Shown piece by piece: positions 15,816 through 26,821 of a stretch of 64,000 bases of DNA; position 1 is the stretch's first letter, and the number at the start of each line of letters is the position of its first letter. The stretch comes from Takakia lepidozioides. Lineage: Eukaryota; Streptophyta; Takakiopsida; Takakiales; Takakiaceae. The stretch covers positions 45,384,001 to 45,448,000 of the forward strand of contig CM060733.1 in the NCBI GenBank assembly GCA_030704615.1, written 5' to 3'. The position numbers were made by a program, and so were the translations under genes. A model generated the notes under the pieces. That model was not told the DNA's origin and did not search any database. It worked only from the letters and a program-made list of their open reading frames with translations.

Positions 15816-16210
15816 TATTGAAAATACTGATTTCACTGCTTGCTCATAGTTGTTTACAGAGTAGCCAGTAAGTTATGAAGAAGCTATCCAACACTATTGA
15901 AACACTAAGAAGTACGCGGCTTATCAATCTACAAAGCAATCCATGGAATCAATGATGCTCACGCATCTGTAAGTTTTTACTACACCACGCTATGAACATA
16001 CATAAAAACTAACTTAGTATCGTCTGTCACCAAAAAAAAATACAGGTGCTACTAAGTGCGGGAGATCCAACTAGCTAGAGATTCAAAATGTGACTGACTG
16101 GCATCTGTGATTGTGACTGCTCGGTGGACTGCCACCTATTTGCTGACTATGACTATTCGACCAGCATGGTCCAGATGTCAATGACGGACTGGATCTTTGA
16201 TTTCAACATA
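15816..16210 (-). repeat. copia 5' LTR
   Basis: It matches 11124-11508 apart from a short insertion (CTTGCTCATAGTT region) and scattered substitutions. On the minus strand it begins TGTTGAAATC after two extra bases and ends TTTTCAATA, directly followed by the primer-binding site. Confidence 0.9.
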
Positions 16211-16215
16211 GATAG

Positions 16216-17410
16216 GAAGGGTACAGAATCTAGGAAATTCATCTGGAGTTTGCACATACATTTGTCATGATGACTCCCATTCTTTGTACATGATAGAACC
16301 ATTGGACTTTAGGTCTGCAGCTCAGTATCCAGAACTTGAGGAAACAATAAAGATGAATGCAATTGCAGCTTTCATTTCTCGTCTATGCAGATGGCATGTT
16401 GGGGCAACCTGAAGCAGCTGTGTAAGGGAAAACTGTATGTGTGAGGATTGATGTGGCACACCATATCGTCATTGTCACAGTATGCTTTGATCTGTCGTGC
16501 ATTCTATGTTTCTGCTCTTATGAGTCCTCTTTCCCTTGTTGAAATGGACTCCACTTTTGCAGTGTTGTTCATACATGCAAGATATAAAGTAACTATAATT
16601 GAAAGGTCTGCTTTGTCGAAATGGGGATGGCATTCTGTACGGAAATACTTGGCTCCCATGGAATAACGTGATAGGACTCTGGTCCTCTGGTCCTGTTCAG
16701 GGACCAGTCCTCTTCGTTGATCTTCCTTGGTCTTCTTCAAAGCCTCATTTTCTCAAATTGTTTTCGGTTGTCTCATTTAATGAGGCATGCAATCTAGAAT
16801 TTGCATGTAAATGAGGCATGTTCTCGTTTTCACTCTGCTCTGAATTGCTCCTTCTTCCAGGAGTGGGTTTGAAGTGTTTAGAGCTCATCATGAGGACAAG
16901 AAGATCTTGTAAGATACATAATCTTGTCATGCAAGGCTACAACAATTCGTAGAATGCTAGGACGAAAAAAGTTTCAGTTTCTCTGAAAGAGCGAATTTGC
17001 GCATGGATTCACGTAGAATTTGGCCCAAATGGAAATCTATGCATGTAGATTGGTTAGAATGCTTCCAAATTTTTTATGGTAGTGAGTTTCCACTGGAACA
17101 ATATGACCAGAAGAATTCACATTGTGATGAAAATTTGTACACATTTGAGATTTAGGGTCAATTGTAATAGATGGTATTTTTGACCCACATTCCACAATGG
17201 TACTTCAACCAGGCTTGAGATAAAGCTGACTCAGTGTGCATGGCACAGGTGCCCTGAAGTCAGGTAGAGCAAAGTCTTAAGTCTTGTAAGTGTCTATTAA
17301 AAAAGAAGTGTAAGTTGTGAGATGGGGATGTGGAAAGGTTGTTGTTGTCACACACTACTTAACCTTAAGTGTTCAACCCTTTACAATGTCAATTTATCGT
17401 CCAGCAAAGT
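16216..17410. other. No gene recognised between copia and foldback element
   Basis: Several short ORFs exist but none shows a recognisable motif or codon bias. This is probably old intergenic DNA once joined to 10871-11118 before the copia insertion. Confidence 0.4.
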
Positions 17411-17418
17411 ACCCACAT

Positions 17419-18429
17419 AGGGAATTCCAAAAAGGCCTTGATGTGAAATGCATTGCAATTCACTTGATCGCCCCCCTAAAAGTGCGCAATTCAATTGAAC
17501 TGCTAAAACTAGCTTGAAAACAACCCTAATTTGCAATTCAATTGAATTGTAATCTATAATTTTTAACTTATTTCTGTATATAATATATAATATATATGTA
17601 TATGTATATATTCAAATCATACTTATACACATATAAGAGTATAAGCTAAAAATACATGTTGCCCGTCTATTCTTGCTGCCGCTCTTTCTTGTGCCCTTGA
17701 GGAAATTGTGGAGTTGTGAAGCCAGCCTCAGCCTCAGCCTGAGCGAGAAAGGGAGAGCCAGAGAGGGAGAGAGGTCAGCAGCTTCCTGTGATTCACTGGC
17801 AAAAGAAACATGGCTGGCTCTGAAAGAAACAGACAAAATCAAACCTGACAATTGATGAAAGGCTTCCCCTGCATCATCATGTAGTCCCCTAACACTAGTG
17901 TCTGGCCCAGGACAAAGAAAACAAATGATATGTTCATCTTGAGAATTATCAAAAATAATATTCGATACCCTTACAAAGGTATCATGTTGAAGTTGGGATG
18001 TGTGTTCCATATAAAGTTTAATATATCAAACTCTTACCCGTTGATACTCTTACATTGGTATCATGTTTGGTATATGTATATAGCCATATATTGGCACCAA
18101 CATCCACAAAGAGGGACAATCCCGCTTGTACAAGCGCTTCGTGACTTCCTCTCTCTCTCTCCCTCTCTCGCTCTCCCTTAGGCTTATCTCGGGCTCAAGC
18201 CTTACCATGGGCAAAGGATTGACAGACGGACAGCAAGAATAGATGGGCGACAGTATTCAATTGAATTGTCAACTAGCAATTCAATTGAATTGCAAATTAG
18301 GGTTGTTTTCAAGCTAGTTTTAGCAGTTCAATTGCACTGCCCTTGCAATTCAATTGCATTGCGCACTTTTAGGGGGGTGATCAAGTGAATTGCAATGCAT
18401 TTCACATCGAGGCCTTTTTGGAATTCCCT
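17419..18429. mobile_element. Foldback/TIR non-autonomous element with 8-bp target duplication
   Basis: It is 1011 bp long. The left end begins AGGGAATTCCAAAAAGGCCT and the right end is its reverse complement. Similarity of the arms extends about 150-270 bp with small indels and includes ACCCTAATTTGCAATTC on both sides. Perfect direct repeats ACCCACAT flank it at 17411-17418 and 18430-18437. The middle is AT-rich (17560-17640), then GA/CT-rich, with no transposase. An 8-bp duplication suggests hAT-type mobilisation; if the terminal T is counted with the duplication it becomes 9 bp, which would suit MULE. Confidence 0.8.
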
Positions 18430-18437
18430 ACCCACAT

Positions 18438-19758
18438 TATGTCTGAGTTTCAGTGCAGTGTGGTACATTTGCATTTAGAATGCTTCCATCCCAGCTGATT
18501 CACTGAGGACTCAACCAAAACCAATCACAAGGGCAGAGGTCCTGTTGTGTTGAGACAAGAATCATGCCCACCTTCATCACTCCGTGTCTGTGTGTGTGTC
18601 CCTCTCTCTCTCCAAACACGAGGCAGTCTTCTTGGTAGACTCCACATGGCCTTAGCGATGAAGTTTTCCTTCTCCGTTCGTCTCTAACTTCACAGGGTTG
18701 CAAACCTGTCGGCGTCCATCTCAGAAGCATTGCTTTTACAACCCAACAGTCCCAAGCTCAGCTCAGCACAGGTCTACTCCACATTCTGCAGAGTCCCAAG
18801 CTACTTAAACTTACTGCTGTCACTTCCCGTCCCCACCGAGCTGAGACTGATGATCAGCGCTTCTTCGGCAGCTTCCCTCGGGTTTGATGAGGGGAGCGGG
18901 TGATTGGCGTTCACTGCCGATCGTCGAGCTCAGCAGCCATGGTTGGCCGGATGAATTAGCGGTGGCGCCAACGCCGTAGTCGGATTGTGTATCTGTATAT
19001 CCGAACTCCCCTGCCGCGGTTGGTGCATCTGGCGTCTTGTAGGCTGTAGCCTTGACTTCACCAAAGTAACTTGTGCCTTGTATTATTATCTTACACCAAG
19101 ATTCACTTCAGTGGAGTGTTAATGAGCTTCGGATGTGAAGCATATACAAGAGGAGTCCAATCACCACGATGAGGAGGACGAGCAACGTGATGCTCTTCAC
19201 TTAAGACAAGCCACGTCTAACAGATCGTACCCAATACGGAATGCTGACTTGATTTAGGAACCAATCCCTCCTGCAGCCTGCTTCCAGGCAACTTTACGAC
19301 CAAATCATTGGTGGCAAATTTGATCAGGGATTCAGGGCCGAAATAAGTGAGCTGCACATGGGTTCCACTTTGTCTGTTGACATACTCAAGTAACGCTCGG
19401 ATGAAAGTGTGTGAAAACGTGCCTTAAACTGAGGCGGACTGCAGTTATTATTAGGGCCACGTTACAAAGCTTGTGGCCATACTCGCCATTGTCGTGAGCA
19501 TCTAGTCTTCCCCCTTTCCACAATATCTAACCTTGGGCTTTGTGTGGAATGCAACTCTGCAAGCACCAAAGACTGATGAACCTGACAACACCCACCACCA
19601 TGGCTCGACATGCTTGGCTCATTCTAGCACCTCTTTCCTCACACATGCATCCCCCTCTGCCAAGCTTGGCTCATTCTAGCACCTCTTTCCTCACACATGC
19701 ATCCCCCTCTGCCAAATAAAAGCTGTGAGCCATGTCCACCCATTCATTGTTGGAGCCT
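18438..19758. other. No gene recognised
   Basis: No coding region could be supported. The stretch contains a tandem duplication at 19612-19715 (listed separately) and a CT/GT-rich spot near 18588-18612. Confidence 0.4.
19612..19715. repeat. Perfect 52-bp tandem duplication
   Basis: The 52-bp unit beginning GCTTGGCTCATTCTAGCACC occurs at 19612-19663 and again at 19664-19715 without a mismatch that I can see. It is very recent or maintained by slippage. Confidence 0.9.
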
Positions 19759-20000
19759 AGGGAATTCCAAAAAGGCCTTGATGTGAAATGCATCGCAATT
19801 CACTTGATCAGTGCGCAATTCAATTGAATTGCAAGGGCAATTCAATTGAACTAACCCTAATTTGCAATTCAATTGAATTGTAATCTATAATTTTTAACTT
19901 ATTTTTGTATATAATATATAATATATTATCATGTATATGTATATGTATATGCATCGTATACACATATACATACGAGAGCATAAGCTGAATATACATGTTG
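19759..20000 (+). repeat. Second left end of the AGGGAATTCC foldback family
   Basis: It begins AGGGAATTCCAAAAAGGCCT and follows the left arm of the element at 17419, including ACCCTAATTTGCAATTC, the AT-rich tract and the CATGTTGCCCGTCTATTC block. No matching right end was found; the arm leads directly into the 100-bp tandem array at 20109. Confidence 0.75.
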
Positions 20001-20108
20001 CCCGTCTATTCCTGCTGCCCATCCATCCTTTGCTTGTCGTAAGGCCTAAGTCACGAGATGAGTCGCGTAGCCTAAAGGAGAGAGATGAGAGAGAGATATA
20101 TACTAGTA

Positions 20109-20320
20109 GAGGTATCGTCATTAGGTTGTAGCCTTGTTTGATATATCTACAGAGGTATAATATTTCATTTTACAAGAAAAGTTGGCCAAATTAATCTATA
20201 TTTATGCGGAGGTATCGTCATGAGACAGTAGCCCTGTTTAGTATACCACCAGAGGTATAGCGCCTGACTTACAAAGAAACTTGGTCAAATCAGCCTATAT
20301 GCAGGTTGAGGTATCGAAAC
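20109..20320 (+). repeat. Tandem array, about 100-bp units, forward arm
   Basis: Units start GAGGTATCGTCAT at 20109 and 20209, with a third start at 20308 (GAGGTATCG). Each contains GTATAnnnCNnCAGAGGTATA-like text and TTACAA(A)GAAA. The same unit occurs inverted at 21740-22150. Confidence 0.8.
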
Positions 20321-21739
20321 CAGACCGGGATAAAAGAGAGGAAGTGCAAGGATTCCCCGAAGCTCAGTCCCAAACATTACATCCAGAACATAATCAAAAC
20401 AAGACCTTGTCAATTCCTGAAGTTCGCATAGCAATGGACTTACAATTGCATCTATCTCGCCAACAATATGCCGCTCCGTCATATCTCCTCAATGCAAGAC
20501 CAGCAAGCACAAATCTGCATTGTGGGTTGAAATCTCACCTAAGGTTAAGTTGGCAAAATAAAAAGGGTGGAAATAGATGGAAATACATAACATAATTTTG
20601 GATGGCTGTTAGGGACAACTTAACACACCAAATTACCGTTATTATGGTTATTTTGAAGATGTTAGAAGGGGAATGGAGCCCATTATTGAAAGCCCATTAA
20701 TATGCTAATAAGCCTGTTAAGAACCTAAAAAGATAACCACCATGAAGCCCATTATTGAAAGTGAACGAACGGAACACGCGCTAGAAGTTTAGGAGATCGT
20801 GCCATAATGACAGCAGCCAAAATTGAATCGAAATGATACCATTGTTTCTCAATAACTCCAAGGAAGTCAGCAACTCACTTCCTAGTGATGGAAGCATAAG
20901 GAAGGAGACTTCTCTCGTGTTCTTTTCAGCGAGTGAAGCCAAGTGATAATTCTTGGTCCATATCTGTTGAATTACAAAGACAGCGCACACACACCAACAA
21001 AGGCATTTCAAGGAAGGTGTCTCATTAGCATAACTCGCCCTGAACTCATTGACAGCCATACTACCCACCCTAGCTTTCACTTCACGCTGCAACTACAAAA
21101 GTAAGTCTCCCGGGGACCTCTGTGCTTCTCTGCGAATTTACCACTTCCCTCTGCTCCCCCCTTCAACTCATCATGATGTCAATTGCATCCCCTCTCTCTT
21201 CTCCCATACCATAACCTCTCTCAATTTTCTATGTCAACGAGAGAGGAAAGAAGGAAAGAGAAAGCAGAAGTTTGTTGCGACCACAGGAGTGCGTCACAAT
21301 GTAACCCCCAATCTAAGAAACCCAAACATTGCTTGGCGATGGAGTGCCTCATGCAGGTAGAATGCTAGTCAATTTATTCCTTGTAACTGAAGCCCACTGC
21401 CAGGGAATTTCTCTACACTATCGTTTCTTATATATCATAGTTACAGTATCTTCATTCAGACTGCCGGCGCTCTCTGAAAAATGACAAGCATTTATGCTCA
21501 CGTGTATAGTGTATCTCTAAAGTGGCCATATTGTATACCTCAAGTAAGCCAATCCGGGTGTTTTTTTCAGAAGTTTAGAGCTCAAGTAGGTTACTGAAGA
21601 ATTAAGCCAGCACACAATGGAAGATTGCTAACCGTGTGACACTTGAGCATTGGTGACAAAACCCTGCCAATTCCTCACAACGTGCAGGGAATTCCAAAAA
21701 TTCCCATTGTTTAATGGATCTCAACTCACAAATGCACCA
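20321..21739. other. Spacer between inverted tandem arrays, no gene recognised
   Basis: No coding region could be supported. A short repeat GCCCATTATTGAAAG occurs twice (about 20678 and 20743). A stray copy of AGGGAATTCCAAAAA lies at about 21687 in the same orientation as the left arms. Confidence 0.4.
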
Positions 21740-22150
21740 ACCTCTATAGGTATACCAAAGAGGATCACTACTACATAACGACGATACCTCTACTAGCATA
21801 TATAATTAAGTTTCTTTGTAAATCAAGCGTTATACCTCTATTGGTATACTAATCAGGGCTACTACCTCATGACAATACCTCCACATAAATATACACTGAT
21901 TTAGCAAAATTTATTTATAAATCAAACGCTATACCTCTGTAGGTATACCAAACAAGGAAACTACCTCATAACGATACCCTTACCTACATATAGTCTAGTT
22001 TTGACTAAGTTTCTTTGGAATCAAGCGCTGTACCTCTGTGAGTATACCAAACAGGGCTAGTACCCAATGACGATACCTCTACCTGCATATAGACTAATTT
22101 ACCAAAACTAACTAAGTTCCGTTGTAATCAAGTGCTATACCGCTACACCT
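21740..22150 (-). repeat. Tandem array, about 91-100-bp units, inverted arm
   Basis: Four or so units keyed by ACGATACCTC at 21781, ACAATACCTC at 21872, ACGATACCCT at 21971 and ACGATACCTC at 22070. They are the reverse complement of the units at 20109-20320 (GAGGTATCGT). Divergence between units is moderate. Confidence 0.8.
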
Positions 22151-22919
22151 GCGCAAAGGGCGTCCATTCAGTAGAGGTTGAAACTTGACTTGGGCATCTC
22201 AAAGTAGACTCCTAACCTATCATGCCAAGTGATACCATTCATCATCATACCTGTCATACCTATCATCATCATGCCAAGTGTAAGGTTGTTGACCACTTAT
22301 GTGAGAAAAACAAATGTTACATGGAAGCAAAAAAATTCCACTTTGTGGTTGTATAGGCTACAGGAGTGTTCGAGAACCTGGAGAGATAGACCTCTCGGTG
22401 GCTATGGAAGCTATACAGCAGTTGGAGAAACCATGACTCCAATCAACAAAACACAAGTTATCAGATTTTAAACTCAAGCTACATGACATATAAGAGACAA
22501 GGGTGCAGCTATAAGTCCTGGTTGAATATTCGTGTCTCCATGAGTGTATATTCAGATTTTTATTACTCTATGCAAAATTCTTAGATTATGAATAGAGGGT
22601 TCTTGAAATTGAGGCAAGTTGGTCATCATTGTCTCATATGTGGGGCAGACAAAGATTGTTGGAGATAAAAGGCAGCCTCATGAGCCTCACGTTGTGCACT
22701 TCCCAATGAAACCCAACAATTTCACAACCCTCCAGAGATCGTACAACCCAGGCCCTGCCCCCAAGTAGTATGGTTGGGGGATGATAATGGTTTAGGGTGT
22801 ATGGTTCAATATGGACAATGGATATGATGAAGGGAAAAGATGACATTTATTTAACAGAAATCCTCAAAGTACGTGACATAAAACAATTATCTTTGAATGT
22901 GATTGTCCCACTTATTCAC
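22151..22919. other. No gene recognised
   Basis: There is a short ATCATC-rich stretch near 22236-22276 and otherwise plain sequence. This is the downstream flank of the integrase-type gene on the minus strand. Confidence 0.4.
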
Positions 22920-24656
22920 TTAATCACAATTACATACAAGAGCTTGTGTAATTAAAAGTTGGAGAGCTTCCCTACTTAACACGGTATTACCAATGAGGTC
23001 CAATTGATCAAAATATCTATGTTCATGTGTTGTCAAACCACAATACCGAGACATGTAGTAGTGGAGATGAAAACAAGAGATCGAATCCTTCCCAACCTTT
23101 CCAATTTCATAAGCTTGTGCACGGACACGAACCATGTCAGGAATGAGTTCAGCTCCTTTGGTGGGAAGGTCATGCAAACCACCTGCACATCGCCACCTTT
23201 GATTCCCACGAGGCCCCAAGTCTTGGTTACCAATGTGTTGGGGGTCTTCCCTAAATCGTGGGTCATCAATAAGTTGGCTGGTCCATCTACATGATCAAAC
23301 ACATCACCACATTAGAATAACATTCCAATGTAAATTGTAGCTTAAGAATGAAAGTACAAACAAGAGAAAACCATGAGCTTACCCATGCAAACGTTCATAC
23401 TCGCGAAAGAAACGAGCAGGAACATGTGATCGACGATATCGACCGTTTTCATTAATCGTGCGAACTCGATGTCCATTCCAAATCTTCACATATTCATCAA
23501 CAGCTTCTTGTACTATGGGCATATATACGTCAATAAAAGATTATCGTTGCCACGGATTGTCCATATCCAATAATCCATCATTGACCATTGCTTGGAAGCA
23601 ATTTTTGTAGTAGAACATTACCTTCTCCCATAGATGCCGCCAAAAGTGTTCAATCCTCTAACGTGGTGATTACACCACACAAAATATTAGAAATATGCAC
23701 AATATTACACACTCAATGATTAATAAAGATGAACCAAGAAATATGACAGAAACGTAAAGTTGATATGCAAGATAGAATTGTATAGAACACTAACCTGATT
23801 GTGTGTGGAAGACCCAGTCAAGTACGGATTGGGTATTTTAGAACGTGTGGCTTCAATGTGTTGTTTTATAAGAGAGTACTCTAATGCAAAATCAGATCGA
23901 ATTCGTAAAGATGCTCCAAACTTGCAAACTGCATCGTGATATCATTTGAAAATGGTTTTTTCTTTCTTGTTTCTTGCAACGTTCGCCCATAAAACAAAAT
24001 GAGAGGCCCCATCAATGCCAGCATGTACTCGAAGACCAAACATAACCAATTTGTCATAAGCTACACCACGAATTGCATACATGTTTTAGTTTGCCTACAA
24101 TTTTGTGTGATATGTAATGCAAGAAAACGTCTTGCATGTGCATCTTCAAAGAACATTAAGATGCATGAGATAAAATACTTACAGTCAATGTGCCATAGAG
24201 CCATAGGCATTGTCACATTATACTGAGTCCTCCGAATTGCCTGTGCCCTTCTCCTACGCTCATAATGGTAGGGTGAGATGATTTTCAAAGCTTCCCCCAC
24301 CTTCCTTCGAGGAATCCGCCAATTTGACCTCCTTAAGGCAGATTGCACTGTTCTCATTCCCCAATTTGTCCCATTCTCTTCAATAGGAAGTAACTCTTGA
24401 ATCTTTTCACACAAGCGTTGGACACTCAATTGATGATGAATTTTGAAAAGAGACCCTTGGACTTCTGATAGCAATCTTCTATTGGTCGTACATCATCAAA
24501 AGAAAGGGCAGTGGCGATTGATTTCATTGTGGCATCCTCATTCAACATTGCTTCCACATAAAGTACTAAATCATCCACTACTTTGTCACCATCCAAATGG
24601 TTGTTTTCTATGCTCACATGATCTGTCTTATCTCTGCTTAATAGCCCCAGTGCCAA
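22920..24656 (-). pseudogene. Intron-containing integrase-core (rve-like) gene, decayed
   Basis: This resembles the free-standing integrase-core proteins of eukaryotes (rve-related DDE nucleases without reverse transcriptase). Segments on the minus strand: 24656-24183, 24060-23795, 23657-23383 and 23286-22920, with GT-AG introns of 122, 137 and 96 bp. Motifs: helical N-terminus with HHQLSVQRLCEKIQELL; first acidic residue in MALWHID; second in VHAGIDGAS; RIRSDFALEYSL carrying a D and the likely Glu; then RIEHFWRHLWEKV and a helical tail ending RYFDQLDLIGN. Lesions: a frameshift near 24450-24470, TGA at 23942-23944, TAA at 23541-23543, and a one-base loss near 23268. No ATG was seen at the 5' end; the frame opens at a TTG, perhaps after another splice site. 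Family name is from recall of the alternating motifs; the DDE assignment is inference. Confidence 0.7.
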
Positions 24657-24884
24657 TGCCTTCGACCTTGCCCTTGTTGTAATTGTTTGCTGTTAATTCT
24701 GTAGTCACTGCATCCACTCACACACTCCCCATAGGACTTACGTCACCAAAGTTCACATAGGCTATCAAGTAGATGAACCAAATGTACTTTGAAACAACAA
24801 CTACTCTATCCTAAAATGTATTAGCAAACCACAGTACACAGTGTGGGCGGGTTGAAGACAAACCATGTGATCAAGCTCTTTCTT

Positions 24885-25967
24885 TCAGTGTGTGTGTTGA
24901 GGAGCGTTTATCAACCTCGATATTGTCTCAACACTCTCCCTGTAATCCCCCTTCGAGACAGGATGGTTATGGAATCCAAAATGCACACAAGCTCTCGTCA
25001 TTGTATTCAAACGGTGGACAACATAGTACATTCTTGCTCCGTAGAGCGCCAAGCAGGATGGCACAAGTTTGCAGAATTTGCAGACGAAAGTGTTTGCCGG
25101 TGGAGGGGCAGTCCCAGGCTGAAATGGATTTTCCGCCAGACCCTCCCATTCGCTTTGATTATGAACACCAGACTGAAGAAAGTGTCTGCAATTCAAATTA
25201 TCACACCTAAGGTGTCCATTGCAAACTGTCCTCCTGAAAACAAGCTTGTCATCATTCTGAATATTGGATGTTTTTGTTCTGCACCACGGGTGCCCGTCGT
25301 GTTTCTTGTCTATTCCATGCATCATGATTGTTACACCTCCAACTCGCGGAGGAGGAGGCAGCTCGAATAGGATATCGCCATCAAAAGTCTCCGGCAAGAA
25401 CTGCACAGGCACCTGCTTCAAAGATTCCCAATCAATTCCCCGCAACTCACTTTTGAATCCAGCCATTCCTCCCATCGCCCGCAATTTTGGAATGACACTA
25501 CAAATCTCTTCTTCATCAGCTTCTGCAACCACAGTAGGAAGGACTGGATTTGGAATTTCACTTATGTCATCATCGGAAGAATCCGAAAGCTCAACGATTG
25601 GAGTGGAGGAAATCTGTTCTTTTTTCACCACCACTTCCCTCTTGTCTTCAACGACCGAAGCAGCAGTCCCGGGCGTCACATATGACCCAAGGGACTTTCG
25701 CCGAGGCTCTCCAAGTACTCTGTATCGACCAGGACGCACTCTCCACTGGCTGATATGAGCCGTCTCATCACGGTTTTGGAAAGAATATTTCACCAACTTC
25801 CCTTTCAGATCGTAAACCTCTTTCTCCAAAAAGATGGAGCCATTCTGCAGCTGAAAACGGGTAGCCAAGACATGTTCCAGAACAATTGCAAATCCATTGT
25901 CAAGGACTTCCTGGGAGAACGGCACTGGTTTGTCGTCTGAGAAGAACTCCGCTTCAGAGGAAGCCAT
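24885..25967 (-). CDS. Cys/His-rich protein, probable N-terminal half of a MULE-like transposase
   Basis: Uninterrupted 360-codon ORF with a clear ATG. Residues 1-110 are a compact domain (PFSQEVLDNGFAIVLEHVL, then QWRVRPGRYRVLGEPRRKSL). About 110-150 is an acidic Ser/Asp linker (VELSDSSDDDISEIP). About 190-215 holds LFELPPPPRVGGVTIMM. The C-terminal third is Cys/His-rich: GHPWC, CNGHLRCDNLNCRHF, FVCKFCKLVPSC, RACVHFGFHNHPV, a likely zinc-binding module. In relatives as I recall them this layout leads into a DDE domain beginning around SAIALGASKSFL; that continuation is absent here but is found at 49275. So it is a truncated or domesticated transposase N-terminus. It is divergent from the ParB/methyltransferase-like gene, with starts 855 bp apart. 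Function unknown; DNA binding is inference. Confidence 0.65.
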   Translation of the reverse strand: MASSEAEFFSDDKPVPFSQEVLDNGFAIVLEHVLATRFQLQNGSIFLEKEVYDLKGKLVKYSFQNRDETAHISQWRVRPGRYRVLGEPRRKSLGSYVTPGTAASVVEDKREVVVKKEQISSTPIVELSDSSDDDISEIPNPVLPTVVAEADEEEICSVIPKLRAMGGMAGFKSELRGIDWESLKQVPVQFLPETFDGDILFELPPPPRVGGVTIMMHGIDKKHDGHPWCRTKTSNIQNDDKLVFRRTVCNGHLRCDNLNCRHFLQSGVHNQSEWEGLAENPFQPGTAPPPANTFVCKFCKLVPSCLALYGARMYYVVHRLNTMTRACVHFGFHNHPVSKGDYRESVETISRLINAPQHTH

Positions 25968-26821
25968 CTTCCTTCCTCGAGTATGTTTGTACCTTGCTAT
26001 CGCAGATCTAGTGTAAATCGGTTTACTGCTGTCTCCAGAACACAGTTGAAGAATGAGCAGAGAATATGGCGGAGGAAGCTCAGATAACGACTGTGCATAT
26101 TCTGTTATTCATTCCAGATATGCAGCCGTCCATTTTAATTACTTTTCTTGTGGGCCCAGTGGTCAGAGTATCCCTAGGGGCAGTGTCGGCAACTGTTAAA
26201 CCGTTAATCAGAACCTCATCAATAAACCCAATAACAAAGTCGACTTCCTGGAAGCATGCCACAGGATCTGAGAATGGGATTGCAGATTAAGTATATGTAT
26301 CTATATACTACTACCAATGATCATGCGCACCTGGAAAGTTCCAAATGTGAAACGAATGTGGGGTTTGGATAACAAGGATGACCGTGTATGATATTCCAAA
26401 ATTTGTCATCAAACTCTCGTTCATTTATATTTATTTGTTTAAGACTGCGCATCAATTTCTGGGATTCGCTGTTCTTTTTAAATATTGAACCCGTTATAAT
26501 AAAGAACACGTCGGTTTTTTTGGGCGGCACACGTCAGACATCCATAACTGAATACGAACAGCTGTACACCAATTGCTGGCATGTGCACTAATAAGGAAAC
26601 GACTATGTGTAACGGTCACGCGGGAGGGAATCCGATGCTTCTAGAGACATGCAAGAACACAGGCAATCCCGCAAGAAATCGGGAGTCACTGCGTTTTTCT
26701 ACTTTTCGCGCTTAGAGGGAGAGTGGTAGTCAAGCTGGAGAGGGTTCCTTCTAGAATACGAAAGAGAAGAAAGTCTCTTTATTTTACTTCCCTTAGAGAG
26801 AGACGCAAAGCAAGAGAGAAA
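25968..26821. promoter_or_regulatory. Divergent intergenic region between the two least decayed genes
   Basis: It separates the ATG of the minus gene (25967) from the ATG of the plus gene (26822) and must contain both promoters. No gene is seen in it. No TATA box could be assigned with confidence on either side. Confidence 0.45.

Larger units (their letters stand above)
11124..16210 (-). mobile_element. Ty1/copia LTR retrotransposon, full-length but inactivated
   Basis: Two LTRs of about 385-395 bp, nearly identical over most of their length, bracket a gag-pol unit read on the minus strand. The order is LTR (15816-16210), primer-binding site, gag, protease, integrase, RT, RNase H, LTR (11124-11508), which is the copia order. 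A GATAG direct repeat sits at 11119-11123 and 16211-16215, consistent with a 5-bp target duplication; two extra bases (TA) lie at the 16210 end. The polypurine tract is probably the purine-rich stretch just right of 11508 (GAGTGGGAG on the minus strand). The coding region carries stops and frameshifts, so it cannot act alone. It landed about 250 bp beyond the epimerase stop codon. Confidence 0.92.

Noticed and set aside
21680-21710. AGGGAATTCCAAAAA as the right end of a foldback element starting at 19759
   Set aside because: It is in the same orientation as the left end, so it cannot be the inverted terminus.
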